Below, in pieces: positions 41,231 through 49,535 of a DNA stretch of 64,000 nucleotides. The DNA is from an uncultured Selenomonadales bacterium (GTDB lineage: Bacteria; Bacillota; Negativicutes; Acidaminococcales; Acidaminococcaceae): contig OMWZ01000004.1 of assembly GCA_900314855.1 (NCBI GenBank), positions 1-64,000 on the forward strand. The letters run 5' to 3'. The notes under the pieces were generated by a model. It saw only the letters and a list, made by a program, of their open reading frames with translations, had not been told where the DNA came from and did not search any database. A program made the position numbers and the translations under genes. Each line of letters starts with the position of its first letter. The first letter of the stretch is position 1.

Positions 41231-42913
41231 TTACCGCCGGTGCCGCGGTTCCCGGGGGGATTGGAGTTCCCCGCCCAGGGTCAGGAGCGCCGGGACGCTC
41301 CGGGCGTCGGCCAAAATGTACAGGTAATCGCCGGGACGCAGGAGCAGGCTGCCGTCGGGAATAATCTGCCGGTCGCCGCGCTTGACGTCGACAAGGAGGA
41401 CGTGGGGCGGCCAGGCGACTTCGCTGATGCGGCGGTTCTCCAGCTGGCTGCCGCTGCCCACGGGGACTTCGATGATGGTACGGCTGTCCAGGGTTTCTTC
41501 GGCGGGCTCTTCCTTGCGGTTCTTGAGCTGGCGCAGGAGTAGGGCTTCGTAGATGGGCTGGCTGCCCAGGAATTCGGCGACGACGTAGGCCAGGGCCGAG
41601 GCCATGGCCAGGGTCATGAGGTGGGAGAAACTGCCGGTCATTTCGCAGATCAGGACCGTGCCCGTAATGGGCGAGCGGACCGAGGCGGCGAAGAAGGCCG
41701 CCATGGCGATGACGATGACATTGGCCGTGTGGGGCGCCGCGATCCAGCCCAGGGCGACGAGAAAATGGGCGCAGACGCTGCCCGTCAGGGCGCCGAGGAC
41801 GAGCATGGGCAGAAAGAAGCCGCCGGGCACGCCGGTGCCGTAGCTGATCAGGGTGAAGGCGAACTTGCCGGCGAGGAGGAGCAGCAGCAGGTCCAGGGGG
41901 AAGGTCGTCCCGGCGAGGCGGTTCACGAGCAGATTGCCGCCGCCGAGGACATCGGGCAGGACAAAACCCAGGACGCCGGCGCAGAGGAGGGAAAAGAGGA
42001 TTTTCCGGTAGAGGCTGCCGCCGAAAATCTTCAGACCATAAAAGCGCTGGACGTTCAGCAGCCCTTTGTTGAAGCACACGCCGGCCAGGCCCGCGATCAC
42101 GGCGGTGAGAAAGGCATAGGCCATGTGGTGATCCAGAGGCATGGGCGGCAGGCCGTAAAAGCTGAAGATGGGAGCCCGGCCGAAGATCAGGCGGGAAATA
42201 AACGTCGCCGTGAGGGCCGCTGTCATGGCCGGCAGCAGGACCACGGCGGAGAAGTTGCGGTGGATTTCCTCCAGGGAGAAAATCACGCCGGCCAGGGGCG
42301 CGTTGAAGGCTGTCGCCAGGCCTGCCGAGGCGCCGCTCGTGATCAGGTAGCGTTCTTCCATGCGGGAACGGCCGAGAAAGCGGCTCACGCCCTGGGCCGT
42401 CACGGCGCCGAGCTGGATGGACGGGCCTTCGCGTCCCAGGGACAGGCCGGCGCCGAGGCCGAGGATCCCTGCCGTGAGTTTGACGTAGAGGATGCGAAAC
42501 CAGTTGAACCGCATGAGGCCGAGGATGACGCCCTTGACCTGGGGAATGCCCGAACCGCCGGCCATAGGCTCGTGTTTGGTCAGGCGATACAGCAGATAGG
42601 CCAGGACGCAGAGGCAGGCGAACCACGCCGCCACATATGGGGCAGGCCTGCCGATCAAAAAGTCGTACAGGCGCAGGCGCAAGGTCTCCGCTTCCGTCAG
42701 GCCCCAGCGGAACAGGCTGTTCACCAGGCCGGCGAAAATGCCGACTACAATGCCTTCCCAAAAGAGCTTGAGCTGAAAATCGTGCCAGTGGAACAAGGAC
42801 TGGTACGTCTGGCGGATGCGCGAATCGGTCTGCCTGTCCCCCTGCGCGTGGAAAAAACTGCGGCGCAGGCGGCCCAGGACCGTCTCTGATTGTTTTGAAT
42901 CCTTAGGCTGCAT
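41231..42913 (-). CDS. ClC family chloride channel/antiporter with TrkA-C domain
   Basis: The 560-residue protein has the ClC selectivity signatures GSGIPQVKG (about residue 118), GREGPSIQLG (about 162) and GTGVPGGFFLP (about 367), spread over some 16-18 membrane helices. In GREGP the Glu is the gating residue needed for H+/Cl- exchange. The last ~75 residues form a TrkA-C (RCK_C) domain with DVKRGDRQIIPDGSLLLRPGDYLYIL, a ligand-binding regulatory unit. A short cytoplasmic N-terminus precedes helix 1. It stands alone with its own promoter. Confidence 0.93.
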   Translation of the reverse strand: MQPKDSKQSETVLGRLRRSFFHAQGDRQTDSRIRQTYQSLFHWHDFQLKLFWEGIVVGIFAGLVNSLFRWGLTEAETLRLRLYDFLIGRPAPYVAAWFACLCVLAYLLYRLTKHEPMAGGSGIPQVKGVILGLMRFNWFRILYVKLTAGILGLGAGLSLGREGPSIQLGAVTAQGVSRFLGRSRMEERYLITSGASAGLATAFNAPLAGVIFSLEEIHRNFSAVVLLPAMTAALTATFISRLIFGRAPIFSFYGLPPMPLDHHMAYAFLTAVIAGLAGVCFNKGLLNVQRFYGLKIFGGSLYRKILFSLLCAGVLGFVLPDVLGGGNLLVNRLAGTTFPLDLLLLLLAGKFAFTLISYGTGVPGGFFLPMLVLGALTGSVCAHFLVALGWIAAPHTANVIVIAMAAFFAASVRSPITGTVLICEMTGSFSHLMTLAMASALAYVVAEFLGSQPIYEALLLRQLKNRKEEPAEETLDSRTIIEVPVGSGSQLENRRISEVAWPPHVLLVDVKRGDRQIIPDGSLLLRPGDYLYILADARSVPALLTLGGELQSPREPRHRR

Positions 42914-42978
42914 GGTAACATCCCCTTCCCAATCCGGTGCCCGGTCCGACGGGGCCGGATGCAATGCTGTAACTTTTA

Positions 42979-43008
42979 TTATACCATGTCGGCGAGGCTC
43001 TCGCCAAA
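42979..43008 (-). promoter_or_regulatory. Promoter of the ClC gene
   Basis: Minus-strand TTGGCG and TATAAT with an 18-base spacer and an extended TGG. Confidence 0.65.
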
Positions 43009-43140
43009 GAAGGTCGCGGCCTGTAGGATTCCCGCAAGGAAAACGGCCCCCTGGCAGAGGACTTTTTTGCCCATGCGAAAAAAGTCTGGTCCCGGTGGAG
43101 GTCAAGGAGAAACGGGGAACGCCGCCCACGGCCGCAGGCA

Positions 43141-43182
43141 CAAAAAAACAGGGCCGGTCCTGTTCGGAGGACCGGTCCTGCC
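43141..43182 (-). terminator. Terminator of the downstream BASS gene
   Basis: Minus-strand stem AGGACCGGTCCT... with AGGACCGGCCCT and TTTTTTTG tail. Confidence 0.75.
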
Positions 43183-43233
43183 GGAAAAGGGCGAAGAACT
43201 GCCCGGGAATGACCACGCGCGTCCGCGCGTCTT

Positions 43234-44241
43234 TTAGTCTGCCGGATGGACCGCCACGGTCTGGGGCAGGGTTTCGTCCTGCGTTTCCGGGTCGAAGCGC
43301 GGGTTCAGGTAATTGACGAAAAGCCACGCCAGGATACTGCCCGAAATGTTGTGCCAGCAGCTGAAGATGGCGCCGGGCACGGTGGCCGCCGGCAACCCCG
43401 GGAAATGGGCCTTCGCCAGGCCGGCGGCGAGGCCCGAGTTCTGCATGCCCACTTCGATGCACAAGGCGACGCATTTCTTCCAGGGCATGCCGGAAGCGCG
43501 GCCAATCAGGAAGCCGAAGGCGCAGCCCAGGCCGTTGTGCAGGATGACCACGAGAAGGATCGTGGCGGAAGAAGCCAGGATGGCGCCCCGGCTGGCGCCG
43601 GCCAGGCCGGCGACGAGCAGGGAGATGCACAGGCACGACAGGACCGGCAGATACGCCTTGGCGGCCTCGCAGAAGCGCGGGCAATAGTGGCGCAGGGCCA
43701 CGCCGAGGCCGATGGGAATGATGACGATTTGGACGATGGACCAGAACATGGCCACGGGGCTGAACTGGATGCGCTGGCCGATGAGGACCCAGGTCAAAAA
43801 GGGCGTCAGGATCGGCGACAGAAGCGTGGAGACCGTCGTCATGGTGACCGACAGGGCCAGGTCGCCTTTGCTGATAAAGGTAATGACGTTGGACGCCGTG
43901 CCGCCGGGGCAGGTGCCGACCAGGACCACGCCGGCCGTCAGGGCCGGTCCCAAGTCAAAGGCATGGCAGAGCACGTAGGCGAGGAACGGCATGACGGCGA
44001 ATTGGGCCACCGCGCCGAGGAAGACGTCGCGCGGGCGCTGCAGGATCAGGACGAAATCCTTGAGTTCCATGGTCGTACCCATGCCGAACATAATGACGCC
44101 GAGCATAAAGCTCAGCAGGGAAAAGCCCAGGAACTTTCCCAGCACCCACGTGAAGGCCGGCGGACAGAGCATGCCGCCCAAAAAGAACAAGATGATGACG
44201 ACGCCGAAGTACTTACTGATCAGGGAGCAAAGCTGTTTCAT
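43234..44241 (-). CDS. Bile acid:sodium symporter (BASS) family protein, copy 1
   Basis: The 335-residue protein has about nine to ten helices and BASS motifs: GVIMFGMGTTMELKDF (about residue 45), GVVLVGTCPGGTASNVITF (about 95) and EVGMQNSGLAAGLAKAHF (about 265), which form the two crossed sodium-binding helices. BASS proteins import organic acids, including keto acids and pantoate-like molecules. It is a tandem paralogue of the next gene. Its leader carries a terminator hairpin before the start, so expression may be conditional. Confidence 0.9.
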   Translation of the reverse strand: MKQLCSLISKYFGVVIILFFLGGMLCPPAFTWVLGKFLGFSLLSFMLGVIMFGMGTTMELKDFVLILQRPRDVFLGAVAQFAVMPFLAYVLCHAFDLGPALTAGVVLVGTCPGGTASNVITFISKGDLALSVTMTTVSTLLSPILTPFLTWVLIGQRIQFSPVAMFWSIVQIVIIPIGLGVALRHYCPRFCEAAKAYLPVLSCLCISLLVAGLAGASRGAILASSATILLVVILHNGLGCAFGFLIGRASGMPWKKCVALCIEVGMQNSGLAAGLAKAHFPGLPAATVPGAIFSCWHNISGSILAWLFVNYLNPRFDPETQDETLPQTVAVHPAD

Positions 44242-44581
44242 GGAAAAATCCTCCTTCTGTCGCTTTGCCGGGGAACAGGGCAGGAGGCGAAAAAAGGCGC
44301 ACCCCCGAACGGATGCGCCTGTGTGTTCTTGCCTGTGCGTCTCGTCCCGGTCATTACAGATCCAAGCGATGGTATGACTTTTTCGCAGGGAATCAGGAAG
44401 CGCGGATCCAGATCCGCCGCCGCCGGTAAAGCTCCCTGTGCGGGGATGCCTTCCGTCCTGTACGCTGCGTACGGTTGTATGGTAGCACAGACGGGGCGGG
44501 AATGCAAGCCAGGTCTTTGAAATTTGGCCGGGCGGCACAAAAAAATCCGCCCGCGAAGGGCGGACGGATCGGGATTCGGAA
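44242..44581 (-). promoter_or_regulatory. Leader with an upstream terminator hairpin
   Basis: A minus-strand promoter (TTGCAT, 17 bases, TACCAT; 44479-44507) starts a leader of about 230 bases. The hairpin GGCGCATCC with GGGTGCGCC and TTTTTT (44290-44320) lies about 50 bases before the BASS start. Such placement suggests attenuation or a riboswitch. No known riboswitch class was recognised. Further upstream, the terminator of the other BASS gene lies at 44537-44570. Confidence 0.6.
44537..44570 (-). terminator. Terminator of BASS copy 2
   Basis: Stem GGGCGGA/TCCGCCC region with a minus-strand TTTTTTTG tail, 12 bases after the stop codon. Confidence 0.8.
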
Positions 44582-45589
44582 TCAGTCTTCCTCGGCCAGA
44601 CGTTTTTCCAGGGCGGCCTGTTCCGCGGCGTAATCCGGATCGAATTTCGGATTCAGCACATTCTGATACAGCCAGGCCAGGACGGCGCCGGAAATGTTGT
44701 GCCAGGCGCTGAAGACCGCGCCGGGAGCGGCGGCCAGCGGCATGGAGGCGAAATGCGCCTTGGCCAGGCCGACGGCGAGGCCCGAGTTCTGCATGCCCAC
44801 TTCGATGGAGAGGGCCACGGCCTTCTTCCAGGTCAGGCCGGCGACGTGGGCGATGGCGAAGCCCAGGGCGTAGCCCAGGCAGTTGTGCAGGATGACGACC
44901 AGGATGATGATGGACGAAGCCGCCAGGATGGCGTTGCGGGAAACGGCGATGACGCCGGCGATGATCAGCGAAATGGCAAGGGAGGAAACGGCCGGCAGGT
45001 AATCTTCCGCGGTTTCCGCCAGCTTAGGCAGGAATTTCTTGACGGCCAGGCCCAGGGCAATCGGGACGATGACGATCTGGATGATGGAGAAGAACATGCC
45101 GACGGGGCTGAAGTTGATCTGCTGGCCAATGATCCAGTACGTGATGAGCGGCGTCAGGAAGGGGGACAGGACCGTCGAGACCATGGTCATGGTGACGGAC
45201 AGGGCCACATCGCCGCGGCTCATGTAGGTGATGACGTTGGACGACGTGCCGCCGGGGCAGGTGCCGACCAGGACCACGCCCGCCGTCAGGGCCGGACCCA
45301 GGCCGAAGACCGTAGCCAGCACGTAGGCCAGGAACGGCATAACGAAATACTGGGCGACCGCGCCGAGGAAGACGTCGAAGGGACGCTTCAGGATGAGCCC
45401 GAAATCCTTCAGGTCCAGCGTGGTGCCCATGCCGAACATGACGACGCCGAGCAGCGTGGACAGGACGGAAACGCCGGCCACTTTGCCGACGACCCATTTC
45501 CATGAATCGGGGGTCGTCAATCCCAAGATCAGGAAGACGATGGCGAGGACGCCGAAATACTTACCGACGAGTGCGCAAAACTTTTTCAT
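44582..45589 (-). CDS. Bile acid:sodium symporter (BASS) family protein, copy 2
   Basis: This 335-residue protein is the same length as copy 1 and shares its motifs almost word for word: GVVMFGMGTTLDLKDF, GVVLVGTCPGGTSSNVITY, EVGMQNSGLAVGLAKAHF. The two clearly arose by tandem duplication, then diverged most in the loops and C-terminus. It has its own upstream region and terminator, so each copy is separately expressed. An ATG with GAAAGAGGT upstream is the start. Confidence 0.9.
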   Translation of the reverse strand: MKKFCALVGKYFGVLAIVFLILGLTTPDSWKWVVGKVAGVSVLSTLLGVVMFGMGTTLDLKDFGLILKRPFDVFLGAVAQYFVMPFLAYVLATVFGLGPALTAGVVLVGTCPGGTSSNVITYMSRGDVALSVTMTMVSTVLSPFLTPLITYWIIGQQINFSPVGMFFSIIQIVIVPIALGLAVKKFLPKLAETAEDYLPAVSSLAISLIIAGVIAVSRNAILAASSIIILVVILHNCLGYALGFAIAHVAGLTWKKAVALSIEVGMQNSGLAVGLAKAHFASMPLAAAPGAVFSAWHNISGAVLAWLYQNVLNPKFDPDYAAEQAALEKRLAEED

Positions 45590-45917
45590 TTGTAACTACC
45601 TCTTTCCTTTTAAAATCCCTGAAGTTTTTCCCCCGGCGGTATCCTGTCAGGTTGTCCCGCGGATACATCTTTTAGACGGGGTTGCCATTCAGTATAATGA
45701 ATTGTTCTCGTCCTTTCAATGCTTTCTTGGAAAAAAGTGGCAAAAGGCGTGGCTTTGGAAAATTTTCCCCGCCGGATTGTTACATCTGTTGCATTTCCCG
45801 GGAAATAGCCGATTCGGGGGAGCTGCAATCCGAGCGTCCCGTTTGTAAGGGGAAATTCCCGCTGCCGCCGTGCCTGTGGTATAATGAGGCTATCACGACA
45901 TGCGAGGCAGAGGTACC
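45590..45917. other. Divergent intergenic region
   Basis: No gene is seen between BASS copy 2 and yigZ. An extended -10 box TGGTATAAT lies at 45877-45885, about 33 bases before yigZ. A palindrome ATTTCCCGGGAAAT lies at 45793-45806. Confidence 0.55.
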
Positions 45918-46580
45918 ATGATTTTGACGATTGCGAAAGACATCCGTGTGGAACAGGTGATCCAGAAGAGCCGCTTCCTGTGCAGCCTGAAGAAGGTCGC
46001 GACGGAGGAGGAAGCCCAGGCGTTCCTGCGGGCTGTCAAAAAAGAATTTTGGGATGCTACCCATCATTGCAGCGCCTATGTCATTGACGAGACGGTCCAG
46101 CGGTCCAGTGACGACGGGGAACCGTCGGGGACGGCGGGAATCCCCATGCTGAACGTTTTGCGCAAACAGGGGCTGACCGGCGTGGCCGCCGTGGTCACGC
46201 GGTATTTTGGCGGGATCAAGCTCGGCGCCGGCGGGCTCGCGCGGGCTTACGGCGGCAGCGTGGCGCAGGCTGTGGCCGCGGCGGGAATCGTGCAAAAGGT
46301 CGCTGTCGGCACGTACACGGTGACTTGCGGCCCCGACGAAGCCGGCAAATGGCTGCATGTCCTGTACGGGCAGGACCGTTTTCCCGTGTCCGGGGTGGAC
46401 TACAGGGACCGCGTCGTCATTGCCCTGTCCTTTCCCGAAAGCCGGGCGGCGGAGGCCGAAGCCTGGCTGACGGACACGTTCCGCCGGGAAATCCTTCTGG
46501 AGCATCAGGGCAGCGCCTTCGCGGAACTTCCCTGGAACGGCGGGGAGGACGGGACGGATGGGACGGACCGGCAGCGCTGA
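45918..46580 (+). CDS. YigZ/IMPACT family protein
   Basis: The 220-residue protein has the IMPACT N-terminal domain (residues 1-115) with KSRFLCSLKKV, SSDDGEPSGTAGIPML (about 60) and VTRYFGGIKLGAGGLARAYG (about 90-112), followed by a C-terminal DUF1949 ferredoxin-like domain. The family is widespread and linked to translation or stress control, but its biochemical role is unsettled. ATG 45918 follows CAGAGGT. It is a single gene. Confidence 0.92.
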   Translation: MILTIAKDIRVEQVIQKSRFLCSLKKVATEEEAQAFLRAVKKEFWDATHHCSAYVIDETVQRSSDDGEPSGTAGIPMLNVLRKQGLTGVAAVVTRYFGGIKLGAGGLARAYGGSVAQAVAAAGIVQKVAVGTYTVTCGPDEAGKWLHVLYGQDRFPVSGVDYRDRVVIALSFPESRAAEAEAWLTDTFRREILLEHQGSAFAELPWNGGEDGTDGTDRQR

Positions 46581-46617
46581 CCGGGCGCGCCGGGGGGATA
46601 GTTGACACCCGTGCTAT

Positions 46618-46725
46618 AATAGAGATGAAAGGATTCGGGAGGATTCCGGATTCTGTGGTTGGAAACGCGTTTGAACTGGGTGTCCGTACGGGTAGGTACG
46701 GACACCCAGTTTGTGTCTTTGCAAG
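46618..46725 (+). ncRNA. Candidate ~100-nt RNA upstream of the Zn/Mn importer
   Basis: An extended -10 promoter (TGCTATAAT, 46611-46619) is followed by a short transcript that would end at a perfect 15-bp hairpin (46674-46711, AACTGGGTGTCCGTA with its complement) and a T-rich tail. It could be a small RNA or a regulated leader of the znuA-like gene 120 bases further on. No known RNA family was recognised. Confidence 0.45.
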
Positions 46726-46830
46726 ATGTGTACACTCAAGCAAATGCTCATGCGTGGCTGTCCGGAGACCCTGCCGTTGGGACGCGGGGCCGGGCCCGCG
46801 CGGGAGCCGGGGATTGACAAAGGAGGTCCT

Positions 46831-47745
46831 ATGCTGTTTTCTGTTTCCCCTTTCCGGGGACATCGCGCTGTTTCCCTGTGGCTCGTCCTGACGGCGCTGG
46901 CGCTGCTGCTGACGGCGGGCTGCGGCCCGTCCGCGGCCGAGAAAAAGGCCGACCCGGAACGGCTGCCGGTGGCGGCCACGTTTTACCCCATGGCGGAGTT
47001 CGTCCGCCAGGTCGGCGGGGACCACGTCCAGGTGACGACGCTGGTGCCGGATGGGACGGAACCCCACGACTGGGAGCCTAAGGCCAGTGATCTGGGAACC
47101 ATGGCCGCTTCCCGCCTGTTCCTGTACAATGGGGGCGTCGAAGGGTGGGTGCCGCAGGCGCTGGCATCCATCGGCAAGGGGAAGGTGAACGCCCTGGAAG
47201 CCGGCCGCGGCCTGATCCAGGACGGCGATCCCCATGTGTGGAACAGCCCCCGCCAGGCCATGCGGGAAGTCCAGGTGATCCGCGACGAGCTGATCCGCCT
47301 CGACCCGGCCCACCAGGCCGATTATGAACGCAATGGCGCGGCGTATCTGAAAAAGCTGGGCGATCTGGACCAGGAATTGTCCCGCGTGGCGGCCACGGCC
47401 AAACGCAAGGAATTTGTCACCACCCATGCCGCCTTCGGGTATGTGGCCCGGGATTACGGGCTGACGCAGATTCCCGTCATGGGCATCAACCCGGAAGCGG
47501 AACCGGCGCCGGCCGAGATGGCCCGCCTGGTCCACCTCATGCAGGAACGCGGCATCCGGTACGTGGCCTTTGAGACCCTGGTCAGCCCGAAAGTGGCGGA
47601 AACCCTGGCGAAGAGTACGGGCGCCCAGACCTATGTTCTCAATCCCCTGGAAGGATTGACGAAAGAAGAGCGGGCCCGGGGCGAAGATTTCGTGACCGTC
47701 ATGGCCCGGAACATCCGCTCCCTGAAAACGGCCCTGAATGAATAG
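46831..47745 (+). CDS. Zn/Mn ABC transporter substrate-binding lipoprotein (ZnuA/TroA-like)
   Basis: The 304-residue cluster A-I metal-binding protein has a lipobox ending TAGC (about residue 31). Metal ligands fit the family: His in GTEPHDWEP (about 74), His in GDPHVWNSP (about 135), His in VTTHAAFGY (about 195) and an acid near FETLVSP (about 250). There is no long His-rich loop, which is usual for zinc binders, so Mn2+ is equally possible. AAAGGAGG precedes ATG 46831. It is the first gene of a complete three-gene importer. Confidence 0.92.
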   Translation: MLFSVSPFRGHRAVSLWLVLTALALLLTAGCGPSAAEKKADPERLPVAATFYPMAEFVRQVGGDHVQVTTLVPDGTEPHDWEPKASDLGTMAASRLFLYNGGVEGWVPQALASIGKGKVNALEAGRGLIQDGDPHVWNSPRQAMREVQVIRDELIRLDPAHQADYERNGAAYLKKLGDLDQELSRVAATAKRKEFVTTHAAFGYVARDYGLTQIPVMGINPEAEPAPAEMARLVHLMQERGIRYVAFETLVSPKVAETLAKSTGAQTYVLNPLEGLTKEERARGEDFVTVMARNIRSLKTALNE

Positions 47746-47756
47746 AGGTTTTGCAT

Positions 47757-48488
47757 TTGGATACGATTAGATTGGAAAATTTGGGATTCAACTATGGGGA
47801 CGGATGGATTTTCCGGCATCTGTCCCTGACCGTCCCGGCAGGGGATTTCGCCGCCGTCATCGGGGCCAACGGCGTCGGCAAGAGCACGCTTCTGCGGATG
47901 GTGGCCCGGATCCTGGCGCCGACGGAAGGCAAGGTCTTCCTGTACGGCACGGAGGTTTCCCATTTCCGGGACTGGGGACGCCTGGGCTATGTGCCGCAGA
48001 ATCCGGCGAGGCGGCAGCGGAGTTTCCCCATCAGCGTCGAAGAGGTGGTGCAGCTGGGCCGGTGGGACGGGCGGGGCTTGTTCCACCGCTTTGACCGGCA
48101 GGACCGGGAGGCCGTGGAGGCGACGCTGGCGCGGTTCGAGCTGCGGGACTTGCGGCACCGCAAGGTCGGCGAACTGTCCGGCGGACAGCAGCAGCGCGTC
48201 TTTTTGGCGCGGGCCATGGTCAACGATCCGGAGCTGCTGCTGCTGGACGAACCGGCCACGGGCATCGACGCCGACGCCAAGGAAGCCCTTTACCGGATGC
48301 TGGCGGACCTGAACGGCAGGGGAAAGACTATCGTCATGGTGTCCCACGACCTGGAAATGGCCGCCCGGTATGCCAAGACGGCGATTTGCCTGGATGATGG
48401 CGGGCTGTGCTTTTTCGGTCCCATTCGCGAAGGCCTGCACCATCGTCACAAGCACGGCTATTTCTTCGGCGGCAGCCGGATGGGATGA
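47757..48488 (+). CDS. Zn/Mn ABC transporter ATP-binding protein (ZnuC-like)
   Basis: The roughly 243-residue ATPase has Walker A GANGVGKST, signature LSGGQQQR, Walker B LLLLDEPATGID and VSHDLEMA. The start is TTG 47757 (or TTG 47751), with AGAGGT upstream; no ATG fits. It follows the binding-protein stop by 11 bases and precedes the permease by 10, so the three are one operon. Confidence 0.92.
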   Translation: MDTIRLENLGFNYGDGWIFRHLSLTVPAGDFAAVIGANGVGKSTLLRMVARILAPTEGKVFLYGTEVSHFRDWGRLGYVPQNPARRQRSFPISVEEVVQLGRWDGRGLFHRFDRQDREAVEATLARFELRDLRHRKVGELSGGQQQRVFLARAMVNDPELLLLDEPATGIDADAKEALYRMLADLNGRGKTIVMVSHDLEMAARYAKTAICLDDGGLCFFGPIREGLHHRHKHGYFFGGSRMG

Positions 48489-48498
48489 GGAGGGACCC

Positions 48499-49305
48499 AT
48501 GGAAATCTTTTGGTTGGATTTTATGCAGCGGGCCTGGCTCGCGGGCTTTTTCATGGCCGTCCTCTGTCCTGTCATCGGCTGCTTCCTTGTCCTGCGTCAC
48601 CAATCCATGATTGGGGACGGCCTGGGGCATATTGCCTTTGCCGGCGTGGCCGGCGGGGCCCTGCTGGGCTTTCAGCCGGTCCTGTCCGCGGCGGCGGCGA
48701 CGGTCCTCGGCGCGCTGCTGATTGAAAAGGTGCGCGCGAAAATGCGGGATTACTCCGATCTGATCCTGGCCCTCTTCTTTTACGCCGGCATGGGCCTGGC
48801 CGTCGTGTTCACCAGTTTGAACCGCGGCGGCGGCGTGAGCCTGTCCAGTGTACTCTTCGGCAGCCTGATGACCATTTCCACGCTGGATTTGTATATCGTC
48901 GGGGCCCTGGGCCTGTTTGTCATCGCGTTTGTGGCGCTGCTCTACCGGCCTTTGCAATACCTGGCCTTCGACGAAGTGTCGGCCCGGGTGGCGGGCCTGC
49001 CGACGGTGTCCCTGAACCTGTGGCTCAGCGTCCTGACGGCCCTCACGGTGGCCCTGTCCATGCGCATTGTGGGCATCCTTCTCGTGGCTGCCATGATGGT
49101 CGTTCCCGTGGCGTGCTCCCTCCTCGTGGCGCGGAGCTTTTCCGGTACCCTCCTGGGCGCGGTCTGCTTCGGCCTCTTTTCCGTGGCGGCGGGCATGTTT
49201 TTGTCGTATTACGCCAACCTGGCGCCGGGCGGGACCATCGTCCTGACCGGCGTGGCCTGTTTCCTGCTGTGTCTCGCGCTGCGGCTGGCCCGCGGCGCGC
49301 GCTGA
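48499..49305 (+). CDS. Zn/Mn ABC transporter permease (ZnuB-like)
   Basis: The 268-residue membrane protein of the ABC-3 family has about eight helices, with HQSMIGDGLGHIAFAGVAGG (about residue 35) and the coupling region with VSARVAGLPT (about 170). It forms the channel of the importer with the preceding ATPase and lipoprotein. GAGGAGGG lies before the ATG. A terminator follows about 75 bases later. Confidence 0.93.
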   Translation: MEIFWLDFMQRAWLAGFFMAVLCPVIGCFLVLRHQSMIGDGLGHIAFAGVAGGALLGFQPVLSAAAATVLGALLIEKVRAKMRDYSDLILALFFYAGMGLAVVFTSLNRGGGVSLSSVLFGSLMTISTLDLYIVGALGLFVIAFVALLYRPLQYLAFDEVSARVAGLPTVSLNLWLSVLTALTVALSMRIVGILLVAAMMVVPVACSLLVARSFSGTLLGAVCFGLFSVAAGMFLSYYANLAPGGTIVLTGVACFLLCLALRLARGAR

Positions 49306-49379
49306 GACCCCCACGCGCCGGACGGGACGGCGGCCGCGTTTTTGAGGCCATCCCTTCTGGGTCGTTTTCCATGCCTTGC

Positions 49380-49426
49380 GGGTATGCCTGTGTATCGGAA
49401 ACAGGTATGCCCGGAGGCGTTTTTTT
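49380..49426 (+). terminator. Terminator of the Zn/Mn importer operon
   Basis: 12-bp stem GGGTATGCCTGT with ACAGGTATGCCC, followed by a GC-rich step and seven T residues. Confidence 0.8.
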
Positions 49427-49483
49427 GTGACGGCCCGGCGGAAAGTATAGTATAATAAGGCGAATACAGGGACAGGTTCCCTG

Positions 49484-49499
49484 TGTTTCACGGGAAACA
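49484..49499 (-). other. parS-like site 5
   Basis: TGTTTCACGGGAAACA on the plus strand, same orientation as site 4 and opposite to sites 1-3. It lies in the leader of the PHP gene. Confidence 0.75.
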
Positions 49500-49535
49500 A
49501 AACGGGAAAACCAAGCGACAGGAGGAACGAGGACG

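Larger units (their letters stand above)
42914..43233 (-). other. Intergenic region before the ClC gene
   Basis: No gene is seen. It holds the ClC promoter (42979-43008), a hairpin GACTTTTTT with AAAAAAGTC (about 43058-43086), and the terminator of the upstream BASS gene. Confidence 0.55.

Noticed and set aside
46602-46619. TTGACA at 46602 as the -35 of the TATAAT at 46614
   Set aside because: The spacing is only about 7 bases; the extended -10 reading is more plausible.
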